DNA from: Pirellulales bacterium
Lineage (GTDB): Bacteria; Planctomycetota; Planctomycetia; Pirellulales; PALSA-1355
Length of the DNA stretch: 64,000 nucleotides
Direction of reading: 5' to 3'
NCBI GenBank assembly: GCA_022844125.1
Contig: JALHMI010000001.1
Location: 1-64,000 of the forward strand
A program made the position numbers and the translations under genes. The notes under the pieces were generated by a model, which was not told the origin of the DNA, searched no databases, and saw only the letters and a program-made list of their open reading frames with translations. Positions 17,042 through 25,881 of the stretch are shown here, in pieces; position 1 is the first letter of the stretch, and the number at the start of each line of letters is the position of its first letter.

Positions 17042-18298
17042 TTAACCGGCCATTGCAGCGCTCAGAATCTGAGCTGTGCTCTCGCGCATGATGCGGGGAT
17101 CGACGCCGGTGCCTTCGATCAGGGCCTTGCGGACGTCCTTACCGGAGATGAACACCGGCTTCTCGTCCTTGTGGTTTTCCATCAGGTCCACGCGGCCGAG
17201 CGAGTCGTAGTAGGCGGCGAAGCCAACTTTCACGGGCTGAATCTTCAGATCGCCGTGCAGGTTCGAGAAGATCTCCTGCGCGTCGAAGTCGCCCCAGATC
17301 GCCGTCCCATCGGCATACGGCGCATCAGCGTGCTTGCGGCCGATGATGATGTCGGTGTAACCGAAGTTCTGGCGATAGATGCCGTGCATCACTGCTTCCT
17401 TCGGACCGCCGTAGAACATCTTGATGTCGCAGCCCAGCAGCAATACCCGATCGGGCACCGATTCCTTGCGCGGGCCCCACAGTGAAGCATCGCTGTCGCC
17501 CTCGCCCAGCACGCGGGTGTCGATCAGCGCTTCGTAGGTCTTCATCCGCACGTCGGCCTGCACGTCGTCGCCCTTGGTCTCTCCGACCAGCGGGTTCAGT
17601 ACTGCGCCGGCGTTATGACCGGCCTTGAGCAGCGTCTCCAGGCCATAGACCAGGGCATACTCATGCGCCCGGTGCAGCGGGTTGCGGGTCTGAAATGCGA
17701 CGACGCGGTTCCAACCCTTCTCGGCGAACAGCTTGCGAACTTCGCGCGGCGAAAGGACGTATTTGCCGAACGCGGGATGCTTCGGCTGCGGCAGGACGCG
17801 AATCTTGCCGCCGATGAGGTGCGTCTTGTCGGCGTCACCCTTGAGTACCATGTCGGCGCCGGGGTGATCGGTCCGCTCGGTGAGGTACACGCTCTTCAAG
17901 TAGCGCGGCTTGTCCCACTCGAACACGTCGGAGAGTTCGAGCGTGGCGACGATCTCGCCGGCCGAGTTGGTCAGGGCGACGGTCTGCCCCTTCTTCAGCG
18001 TGGCGGCCAGGTCCTTCGTTACCGGCAGCGAGAGCGGAATTGTCCAGGCGTAGAGCTTGCCATCGTGTTCGATGACCGACTCATCGAGCACGCGATCGAA
18101 CGTGGCCTTGTCCATCGGACCGGTCAGCGGGCTCAGCACGCCGTCGCCAAAGCGGTAGACCGTCGACAGGTCGGCGTCGGACACCGGCACTTTCGGCAGC
18201 GCGGCAGCAGCCTTCTTAAACGCCTCGACTTCGCCGGCCGCGACAGTGCAGCAAACCGGTTCCTTCAAACCTCCGTGCGGTGCAATCAAATCCGACAT
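17042..18298 (-). CDS. sat: Sulfate adenylyltransferase (ATP sulfurylase)
   Basis: A 418-residue homo-oligomeric ATP sulfurylase making APS from ATP and sulfate. The nucleotide-binding signature [12 protein letters not shown] is present, followed by [28 protein letters not shown], with the PUA-like N-terminal domain before it (about residues 1-165). No fused APS kinase domain, which fits the APS-type CysH next door. ATG 18298 has AAGGA ten bases upstream; the frame runs on to 18451. It is convergent with cysH-rrf2 rather than in one operon. Confidence 0.95.
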   Translation of the reverse strand: MSDLIAPHGGLKEPVCCTVAAGEVEAFKKAAAALPKVPVSDADLSTVYRFGDGVLSPLTGPMDKATFDRVLDESVIEHDGKLYAWTIPLSLPVTKDLAATLKKGQTVALTNSAGEIVATLELSDVFEWDKPRYLKSVYLTERTDHPGADMVLKGDADKTHLIGGKIRVLPQPKHPAFGKYVLSPREVRKLFAEKGWNRVVAFQTRNPLHRAHEYALVYGLETLLKAGHNAGAVLNPLVGETKGDDVQADVRMKTYEALIDTRVLGEGDSDASLWGPRKESVPDRVLLLGCDIKMFYGGPKEAVMHGIYRQNFGYTDIIIGRKHADAPYADGTAIWGDFDAQEIFSNLHGDLKIQPVKVGFAAYYDSLGRVDLMENHKDEKPVFISGKDVRKALIEGTGVDPRIMRESTAQILSAAMAG

Positions 18299-18537
18299 GT
18301 GTGCCAATCCTTCCCTAAAATCTTGGTGAAAACAGTGTTTGCGCAATTGGAAATATGAGGGCCGGCAGGGCCCAGAAGTCCCGCCGAGGCCAGGGGGCAG
18401 CTCAGGCGGACGACTTTGCGGTGTGGGAAAGACAACCAGTATAGGGAGCATCCCGAAAGGTCACAAGGCAAGCTGGGCGGGGGTCGCAACGGATTCGTGC
18501 CGCTCAAATAGCCCTCTTCCCCTGCTAGAATTCCCCC

Positions 18538-18903
18538 ATGAGCGACCAACGAGTAACGCCGCAGCTTCGCATGACCAGTTGGGACCGGACCCGGGCCTTC
18601 TACGTGGAAGGGCTTGAATTCACGGTCCAATGGACCCATCAGTTCGAGCCGCACTTTCCGGTCTTTGCGGAAATCACTCGCGATGGCATTGCCTTGTTCC
18701 TTACGGAACACACCGGCGACTGCAAACCCGGCGGTGCCTGTTACATCGTCCTGGACGACGTGGACGCCTACTACCGGGAAATTTCTGGTCGCGGTATCAC
18801 GCCGGCAGAAGTGCCGGAGGACGCGCCGTGGGGTACTCGAGAGATGCTGGTAGTCGATCCTGACGACAACCGGCTGCGGTTCGCAACTCGCCAGGCAAAG
18901 TAA
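18538..18903 (+). CDS. VOC family protein (bleomycin-resistance-like)
   Basis: A 121-residue single VOC domain. The opening PQLRMTSWDRTRAFYVEGLEFTV and the ending GTREMLVVDPDDNRLRFA are typical of the bleomycin-resistance-like branch, but the first usual metal His is absent (PQLRM), so metal binding is doubtful. ITRDGIALFLTEH and VDDVDAYYREISGRGI complete the fold. It may be a binding protein or an enzyme; substrate unknown. Confidence 0.85.
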   Translation: MSDQRVTPQLRMTSWDRTRAFYVEGLEFTVQWTHQFEPHFPVFAEITRDGIALFLTEHTGDCKPGGACYIVLDDVDAYYREISGRGITPAEVPEDAPWGTREMLVVDPDDNRLRFATRQAK

Positions 18904-18951
18904 CTCCGTACCGGTGCGCGCAAATCACCCACCCATTAAGCCCGTCGATGC

Positions 18952-19599
18952 TTAGTGGTCTTTGCGGCGAATCGAAAGCACGACACTTTCCGACTCGGTT
19001 CCGACCAGCGGATAGCCCGCCAGCTTCCGCAGCTCAAGGTGGCGGAATAGTCCCTCGTGCCGAGCCTCCTGCCGCTCTTCAACCCACGCCGGGCCCTTGA
19101 TCAGCAACAACCGATCGAAGGATTCCCAGTGGGGGGACAGCCAGCGGAGAATCTTGGTCATCGGCGCCACAGCCCGGGCGACCAGCGAATTGTAAGTGTG
19201 CGAATGTAAGACTTCCTGCACCGGCTGATGATGCACCGGCAGGTCGAGGCCCGTCTCGCGGACGATCTCGGCCACGGCCTTGGCCTTCTTGGCCACCGAG
19301 TCGCAGAGAGAGACTTTCAGATCGGGGCGAACAATTGCCAGGATCATGCCCGGCACTCCGCCGCCGGTCCCCACGTCGAGGACGTGGTCGCCCGCTTCGA
19401 GAAACGGCTCGAGTTGCATCGCATCGACGACGTCGCGAGTCACGAACTTCTCGTAGTCTGTGTGCCGCGTGAGATTCAACTTCTCGTTCCACGCCCACAG
19501 AGAACGGCAATACTTATCGAGCAACTCGATCTGCTCGGTCGGAAGGTCGATGTCGTGCCGCTCAAGCGCGGCGACCAGAGTGTCTGGAGTGTCGTTCAA
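18952..19599 (-). CDS. rsmG: 16S rRNA m7G527 methyltransferase
   Basis: A 215-residue SAM-dependent methyltransferase of the RsmG (GidB) family, modifying G527 of 16S rRNA. The SAM site is HVLDVGTGGGVPGMILAI, preceded by the family segment WNEKLNLTRHTD; ARAVAPMTKILRW is the next conserved block. The start codon appears to be TTG. The gene is often near gid/par genes at the origin, which is not the case here. Confidence 0.94.
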   Translation of the reverse strand: MNDTPDTLVAALERHDIDLPTEQIELLDKYCRSLWAWNEKLNLTRHTDYEKFVTRDVVDAMQLEPFLEAGDHVLDVGTGGGVPGMILAIVRPDLKVSLCDSVAKKAKAVAEIVRETGLDLPVHHQPVQEVLHSHTYNSLVARAVAPMTKILRWLSPHWESFDRLLLIKGPAWVEERQEARHEGLFRHLELRKLAGYPLVGTESESVVLSIRRKDH

Positions 19600-19699
19600 G
19601 AATGGCTCGATAGCGGGCTAGAGGTTGTCCCACGAGTGGATACGAGCGATTGTCGCCTCCCCCACTCAAAGCACAACCCCTAGCCTAATTCCCCGGGAA

Positions 19700-20611
<912 letters not shown>

Positions 20612-20624
20612 GGTGGTGCTCCTG

Positions 20625-21083
20625 TTATGAAGGGTCATTCTTGAGTCGGTTGAGTTGCTCGGGCAGCGCTTCCACGAAGGCGCGGATCTCGTCGCGCACG
20701 CGGCGATAGGGGCTCAGCGCCTCCTCTTCATTCGTAGCGCTGTCGGCCAGGCGTGGCGGATCATCGAAGCTTTGATGCAGTACGCGCGTGCGGCCGGGCA
20801 GCACGGGGCAGCTCTCATGAGCGTGATCGCAGACGGTCACGACCCAATCGAGTCGCGCAACTTGAAAATCGGCGATGTGCTGCGACTTCTGCCCACGGAT
20901 GTCGACGCCCACTTCTGCCATCACCTGCACTGCGCGAGGATTCATCCCGTGCGGATCGACGCCCGCCGAATGAGCCTCGATCGCGTCACCCAGCAGATGC
21001 CGAGCCCAGCCTTCGGCCATCTGGCTGCGACAGGAATTTCCCGTGCAAAGAAAGAGGACGGACGTTCTATGCTCCGAATTCAT
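20625..21083 (-). CDS. arsC: Arsenate reductase, thioredoxin-coupled type
   Basis: A 152-residue enzyme of the low-molecular-weight tyrosine phosphatase fold that reduces arsenate to arsenite. The phosphatase loop is LCTGNSCRS with nucleophile Cys13 and Cys18; the redox pair Cys85 and Cys92 ([12 protein letters not shown]) has the seven-residue spacing of the staphylococcal pI258 enzyme, so reduction by thioredoxin is expected. Its product is the substrate of the downstream arsM; no arsenite pump gene is in the cluster. Confidence 0.94.
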   Translation of the reverse strand: MNSEHRTSVLFLCTGNSCRSQMAEGWARHLLGDAIEAHSAGVDPHGMNPRAVQVMAEVGVDIRGQKSQHIADFQVARLDWVVTVCDHAHESCPVLPGRTRVLHQSFDDPPRLADSATNEEEALSPYRRVRDEIRAFVEALPEQLNRLKNDPS

Positions 21084-21122
21084 ACGCGTACACGAATATA
21101 GTTGGGTAAAAAAAGTCTAGCC

Positions 21123-21464
21123 TCAACACGGGCGTCGCGCGGCAAGTTGCTTCGCATCGGCCGCGAGCTCCGGCACTTCACTAAAGCAACAGCCCAGGCA
21201 ATCGAGCAGCTTTTTATGAAAGGCATCGCGCGCCGGAGCGAGCTCGTAGTAAGACCACAGGCCTTCCTTGCGCGCGGTGACGAGCCCCGCGCGACGAAGA
21301 TACGCCAGGTGCCGCGAAGCCTTCGGCTGCGGCACCCGCAGCACCGCGACGATGTCGCACACGCAAAGCTCGCCCCCGGTGAGCATATGCAAGATGCGCA
21401 GCCGGGTGCGATCGGAGAACGCCCGGAACATCAGGTCGACGGTGGGTTTGGCGCGGGTTTTCAT
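21123..21464 (-). CDS. arsR: ArsR family arsenic-responsive repressor
   Basis: A 113-residue winged-helix repressor. ELCVCDI (residues 32-38) gives the vicinal Cys34/Cys36 that bind As(III), and QPKASRHLAYLRRAGLV is the recognition helix. Extra cysteines LDCLGCC and a terminal Cys may add to metal binding. The gene heads the arsR-arsC-arsM operon; the operator overlaps its own start codon, so it is autoregulated. Confidence 0.95.
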   Translation of the reverse strand: MKTRAKPTVDLMFRAFSDRTRLRILHMLTGGELCVCDIVAVLRVPQPKASRHLAYLRRAGLVTARKEGLWSYYELAPARDAFHKKLLDCLGCCFSEVPELAADAKQLAARRPC

Positions 21465-21482
21465 ATTCGCTTAGGCAAATAT
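21463..21482. promoter_or_regulatory. ArsR operator overlapping arsR start
   Basis: An imperfect palindrome, ATATTCGC (21463-21470), TTAG, GCAAATAT (21475-21482), with arms matching at seven of eight positions, covers the last bases of the arsR start codon. ATAT...ATAT palindromes of this size are the usual ArsR operators. With it on the start codon, the transcript would be nearly leaderless or the operator would also block initiation. Confidence 0.65.
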
Positions 21483-21534
21483 AACCTTGGCTACCAGATT
21501 GGTCAAGCGAACTGTCCGGCCAGCGGGAGAATCG

Positions 21535-22515
21535 CTAAGTCACCGTCTGACCGCGATATTGCTCCAGCATTCGCTCCGCCCGCCGGGCGATCAGCTCACG
21601 CAAAGGCTCGGGCTCGAGTGCCTCGGCCTGGTCGCCGTAGCCCATGACCCACCACGAGATCTCGCCGATGCCCGAGACTCGGACCTGAAAGTCGAGCGTG
21701 CCATCGTCGTGCCAGGTGAGTTGCTGCGTGTGATGCCACATCACTTCGCCGACGTTGCGAGCCACCAGCGGCGAGAAGCGCACGACGACGTCCACGTCCC
21801 GCCCATCAGGAATCAGATGCCACGCATTGCCCAGATAGCGGCGAATGCTGAAATTGCGCGGAATCATGAATTCGTCGTCGATCATCTCGAGCGAGCGAAT
21901 GCGGCCGACGTTGAACGTCCGCACTTCGCGGTGCATCGCCGAGCGGCCGATCACATACCAACTGCGGCGACTGAACAGCATCCGATAGGGACTAAGCTTG
22001 AGTCTCAGAATTGCGCGATCGCTGAGGCTGTCGTACTCGATCCGCACCGGCCGCCGGCTAGCGATCGAGGCCAATAGTTGCCGATAGACGGGCGAATGAT
22101 CTGCCAGCGGATTTGCCGGTTCCAGCTTGATCTGCACCGCGTCGGTGAGTTCTTGCAATTGCTCACGCACGCAGCCCGGCAGGCTGGCTTCGAGCTTGAG
22201 CGCCGCGTTCTGGGCCGCCTCGTAGAATGGCAGCCGGCGACTTTGCCCCAGTTCGTAACAGAGTACGATCACCGCCAGGGCTTCTTCGGTCGTGAAGTTC
22301 GTGGGCGGCAGGTAGTAGGTGCCCGGTATCCGATAGACGTTGTGATCGTCGTCGAACAAGAGGGGCACGCCCGCGTCGCGGAGCACGTCGAGATCGCGAA
22401 AGATCGTGCGACGGCTGACCTCGCAGCACTCGGCCAGCTCGCCGGCGTTGTGCCCCTTAGTAGTTTGCAGCAGACCGAGTATTTGAATCAGGCGACTGAT
22501 GCGAGTTAGGTTCAT
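21535..22515 (-). CDS. WYL-domain transcriptional regulator (YafY-like)
   Basis: A 326-residue regulator: an N-terminal winged helix (residues about 1-60, SRRTIFRDLDVLRDAGVPLLFDD) and a WYL ligand-sensing domain (LKLSPYRMLFSRRSWYVIGRSAMHREVRTFNVGRI, about 175-210), then a C-terminal WCX-like region. WYL domains are thought to sense nucleic acid or other ligands. Its start codon lies inside the end of the TolC-like gene (59-base overlap, different frame), so translation may be coupled. Target genes unknown; it is next to, not divergent from, the efflux gene. Confidence 0.9.
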   Translation of the reverse strand: MNLTRISRLIQILGLLQTTKGHNAGELAECCEVSRRTIFRDLDVLRDAGVPLLFDDDHNVYRIPGTYYLPPTNFTTEEALAVIVLCYELGQSRRLPFYEAAQNAALKLEASLPGCVREQLQELTDAVQIKLEPANPLADHSPVYRQLLASIASRRPVRIEYDSLSDRAILRLKLSPYRMLFSRRSWYVIGRSAMHREVRTFNVGRIRSLEMIDDEFMIPRNFSIRRYLGNAWHLIPDGRDVDVVVRFSPLVARNVGEVMWHHTQQLTWHDDGTLDFQVRVSGIGEISWWVMGYGDQAEALEPEPLRELIARRAERMLEQYRGQTVT

Positions 22516-24928
22516 AGGACTTCACGGAGCGCGGCTGCTGCAAATTGGCTCGCGATGCGCGATCGACAGGCGCAGCAGCGGCAGGCTGTCCACTCATAGC
22601 GGCAGCGGGCTGTACCGCGGCTCCGCTGGTGGGAGTTCCACCGGCCGGCACTTTCGCGGCGGCACGCGGCGGCGGCACTTCTTCGGGCATGCCGGCCAGT
22701 CGCGACCAGGTATCATTCTGACTTGCCTGAGACTGGGAACCTAGACCCAGCGGACCCCAGGAAAACTTACTTTGCAGCGGAGCCGCCGGCTCGCCGCCGT
22801 ACGAGGCGCCCAGTGTCGGCTCGGGCAGCATTTCGCTGCTCGGGCCCAGCGGCAGTTCTTCCGGCATGCCGTCAGTCGGCATGCCATCGGGCAGAAACCC
22901 CGGTTCTCCGATCATCGGCGGGCGGCCTTCCGGATTCTGGCGGACGCCACCTTCGCTGACCACGCTCGGGCGAGTGTAGCCGTAGTTCAGGTAGACACCC
23001 GCGTCACGCTGGCGAGCCAGACGATGGGCGTCGAACTGGGCCTTGTCCGGCCACGGTCCTTCCTGCAGGTAGACGTTGTTGTATTCAAGCAGCGAACCCT
23101 TGCGGTAATGCACCGTGATGATCGCCCGTTGATAGTCGAGCAGGGTGCGGAAGAAGCTCGCCTGAGCTTCAGCACGACGACGCTGCGCTTCGAGCAACTG
23201 GTCGAGCGTAACGGTGCCGGCGTTGTAGGCCGCGGTCTGGGCTTCGACTTGCTTGTCGGCAGCCAGCGTGCGGTTGAAGTTCGTCTGCGTGATCGCATAG
23301 TTATATTCGAGCTGGCGCACAGCGTCGGCCAACTGGTGCGAGATTTCCAACTCGCCATCCTGCAACTTGGCCCGTTCGCGAGCGAGCTGCAACTGGAAGT
23401 GCCGGACCTGCACCAGCTCCTTGCGGAAGCCGATGGTCATGGTCGACTGCAAGCCCAGCTGCCATTCCTGGAATTGACCGCTGGCCACCGTCTGCAAGGC
23501 GCTCGAGCCGGTCAGGCTGAACGGGTCCGCCGGATCAAACTCGTTGTCGCGGGTACCGAACAAGTCGTCACCCAGGCCGAGCCAGCGGTAGGTCCCGTTG
23601 AAGTCCAAGCGTGGCATCAACAGGTTCTTCGAGGCGATGAGTTCCAGCTCACGCTGCTTGATTCGCCACTTTTGACGACGCAAGTTCAGGTTTCGCGCCA
23701 GGGCCTCTTCGGTGATCTCGCGCCAGTCGAACTCGACCTTGGCGATCGTCGGCCGGTCGGTCGGGCGGACCAGGCGGCCGTCCGTCGTGGACAGGCCCAT
23801 GATCCACCTCAGCCGATTCTCGGCTCGGAAGAGTTCATTGAGCTGCGTCTGAGCCTGGCTCTTGAACTGATAGAACTGTTCGCGAGCCTGGGCTTCCGCG
23901 TTGGCTTCACCACCGCGGCTGCCAGTGCGATACAGGGCATAGATCTTCGTCCAGGTCTGGCGAGCGCTGTCCAAAGCAGTGTTCGCCGTTTCCAGGTTGC
24001 GGTAGGCGAACGAGAGTTCCCAATAGGCCTGCTCCGTCTCGTTGACGATGTCGCGCACACTTCCTTCGAAGTCGGCCAGGGCAATGTCCACGTTGATCCG
24101 GGCCAGCACGACACCATCAAACTGCTGCGATAGCGGAGCACCGCCGGGAATGTTCTGGAAAGGATTGAAAGGACCGGCGATGCGGTTGAACTCGGCGCCG
24201 GCACCAGCGAGCAAGGGCTGGTTGAAGGCCACTTCGTAGTTGACGTTCCAGTCCTTGGGCACTTGGCGCGTGGGGTTGTTGTTCAGGTCGTACACGATGT
24301 TGTTGCGAACCGAGAACACACCACCCTGTGCGGTGTACTTGGTCAACGCCGTGTTGAACGTGCTCGTGTTCTGTATGAAGACCTGACGGAAAAAGTCGGT
24401 CACCACGCCCTGCGGCAGCACGTTTTGCTGACGGTCGTTGTGCTGATAGAAGAAGTTACTCGTCCACTGCGTGTCGAATGCTGACAAGGCACTCTCCACA
24501 CCAGAGAACGGAGTCGTCTCCACGATCGCCGGATCGTAGATCGTGCGGGCTGCGTCCGGGGCCTGGGTGATCGCATCTGGAGCTTCGCCGACTTGCGCCC
24601 GGTTGTTGAAAGCGGAGCTCACGAACCGGCCGCCAAGCGAACGGAAGGTTTTTGAGTTCTGCAGCGAGGTTTGCAGCGCATCCTCGAGCGACAGGTCCCA
24701 ATAGTTGGCGAACTGAAGGTTTTCCAGCGTATAGGGAGCCAATGACTCGGTGACTTCCGCGAGCGTCGAAGTTTCGACGTCCGGGTACTCCAGGTCCGTG
24801 GCCTTGTCCAGATAGTGCGACAGATCGCCGTCTTCGCGCAGGTAGTACGGCTGCTGCGGGCGACAGCCCGTGAAGGCGAGCATCGCGGACGTCAGAACCG
24901 CCCAGATGGTGTGGACACGCCGTTTCAT
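22457..24928 (-). CDS. TolC-like outer membrane efflux lipoprotein
   Basis: An 823-residue outer membrane protein. It begins MKRRVHTIWAVLTSAMLAFTGC, a lipobox, then an extension (about 20-200) unlike classic TolC. Two outer-membrane-efflux helical-barrel halves follow: one around SVRDIVNETEQAYWELSFAYRNLETAN, the other around AYNAGTVTLDQLLEAQRRRAEAQASFF. The C-terminal 180 residues are Pro/Gly/Ala-rich and disordered, ending in SAANY. The frame is open to 25024 but AAGG nine bases before ATG 24928 fits. No RND or ABC partner is adjacent, so the efflux partner is unknown. Confidence 0.88.
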   Translation of the reverse strand: MKRRVHTIWAVLTSAMLAFTGCRPQQPYYLREDGDLSHYLDKATDLEYPDVETSTLAEVTESLAPYTLENLQFANYWDLSLEDALQTSLQNSKTFRSLGGRFVSSAFNNRAQVGEAPDAITQAPDAARTIYDPAIVETTPFSGVESALSAFDTQWTSNFFYQHNDRQQNVLPQGVVTDFFRQVFIQNTSTFNTALTKYTAQGGVFSVRNNIVYDLNNNPTRQVPKDWNVNYEVAFNQPLLAGAGAEFNRIAGPFNPFQNIPGGAPLSQQFDGVVLARINVDIALADFEGSVRDIVNETEQAYWELSFAYRNLETANTALDSARQTWTKIYALYRTGSRGGEANAEAQAREQFYQFKSQAQTQLNELFRAENRLRWIMGLSTTDGRLVRPTDRPTIAKVEFDWREITEEALARNLNLRRQKWRIKQRELELIASKNLLMPRLDFNGTYRWLGLGDDLFGTRDNEFDPADPFSLTGSSALQTVASGQFQEWQLGLQSTMTIGFRKELVQVRHFQLQLARERAKLQDGELEISHQLADAVRQLEYNYAITQTNFNRTLAADKQVEAQTAAYNAGTVTLDQLLEAQRRRAEAQASFFRTLLDYQRAIITVHYRKGSLLEYNNVYLQEGPWPDKAQFDAHRLARQRDAGVYLNYGYTRPSVVSEGGVRQNPEGRPPMIGEPGFLPDGMPTDGMPEELPLGPSSEMLPEPTLGASYGGEPAAPLQSKFSWGPLGLGSQSQASQNDTWSRLAGMPEEVPPPRAAAKVPAGGTPTSGAAVQPAAAMSGQPAAAAPVDRASRANLQQPRSVKSYEPNSHQSPDSNTRSAANY

Positions 24929-25302
24929 CGAATCGACCTTAAGGGGTTTCTGGCTCATGCTGGGCCAACGCCGTCCGCGCAGTGCTGTCGCTCTGACAGC
25001 AGCGCTCCTACGTAAACTCAGCAACAGTAACCGGACGCCCCCCGTCCATGCCGCTTCCTCGACTCACGCAGCGACATGCGCGAAGCGCGTGCAGCCCGAG
25101 CGAGGGTTCGGCAGAGCCAAGTATCGACGCACCGCGCGTTAAACTTGGACGAATCTTCCCAACAGATAAATAACCCGCAATGCGCAAGGTTTGCGCAGAA
25201 CTCGCATTCCACGTGGTGCCGCGCGCGCATGCTGACAGCTAGCAGATGGCAGCTTGGCCGTGCGCGAAGTTACGCGAGATGGCGAGCCGGGGTTTTCCCG
25301 CG
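24929..25302. promoter_or_regulatory. Intergenic region upstream of the TolC-like gene
   Basis: No gene is seen in this stretch. A perfect inverted repeat TGCGCAA-GGT-TTGCGCA lies at 25181-25197, about 250 bases upstream of the TolC-like start; a dimeric regulator could bind it, although nothing proves this. GCG-rich short palindromes (around 25078-25098) are also present. Confidence 0.4.
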
Positions 25303-25779
25303 CTACAGATACATGCCAACGAAGCCGCCGCGGTCTTCCATTTCCGCTTGCAGCTTGGCAATCCTCTGGCGAGTCTGCTCCAGATCGCCCGCTTCGATAA
25401 AACGATCGAATTCGACCTGCACCGCCTGACTTACGCTGCCCGCCAGCCAATCGGTCGCGGGCGCGGTAAGCCAGTCGCACGTCTCTCGCACCAACTCGAC
25501 CTTTAGATCTGATCGGACGGTGCGGCGGTCGCCCTCGTCGGTCATGACCGTTCCTGCAAAGCGGAACTCAATCATTCCCAGCTCGGGTGCGTTCGTCAGA
25601 TGAAACGTGCACGAGGCGTTATAGAGATAATACGTGTTGTGCGAACCGTGGGCTTCAAGTGCTGCTTTGACCCGTTCGCAACGCTCGCGAAACGCCGGCG
25701 ACGCATCCAGCGGGATGTCCATGCGGCCGACGGAGCGCAGCGGCAGGCAATCAAACTCGATATCGACGTACTCGCTCAT
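25303..25779 (-). CDS. Hypothetical cytoplasmic protein
   Basis: A 158-residue protein starting MSEYVDIEFDCLPLRSVGR. It has an alternating alpha/beta look: SPAFRERCERVKAALEAHG, then NTYYLYNASCTFHLTNAPELGMIEFRF, and a long helix near the C-terminus (EFDRFIEAGDLEQTRQRIAKL). No signal peptide or membrane helix. The family is not recognised. It lies upstream of the TolC-like gene on the same strand. Confidence 0.65.
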   Translation of the reverse strand: MSEYVDIEFDCLPLRSVGRMDIPLDASPAFRERCERVKAALEAHGSHNTYYLYNASCTFHLTNAPELGMIEFRFAGTVMTDEGDRRTVRSDLKVELVRETCDWLTAPATDWLAGSVSQAVQVEFDRFIEAGDLEQTRQRIAKLQAEMEDRGGFVGMYL

Positions 25780-25881
25780 GTCTGGAACTCGCTACTCCGA
25801 TTCGCCCAGTCGCCTCGGCTGCGACGGCACGCCAAAAGCGAGCCTCGCATCAGCGGTGTCATGCTGGCGACCTACCATCAC

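Noticed and set aside
21084-21122. Possible second ArsR site between arsR and arsC
   Set aside because: The sequence there has only a loose ATAT half; no symmetric partner arm.
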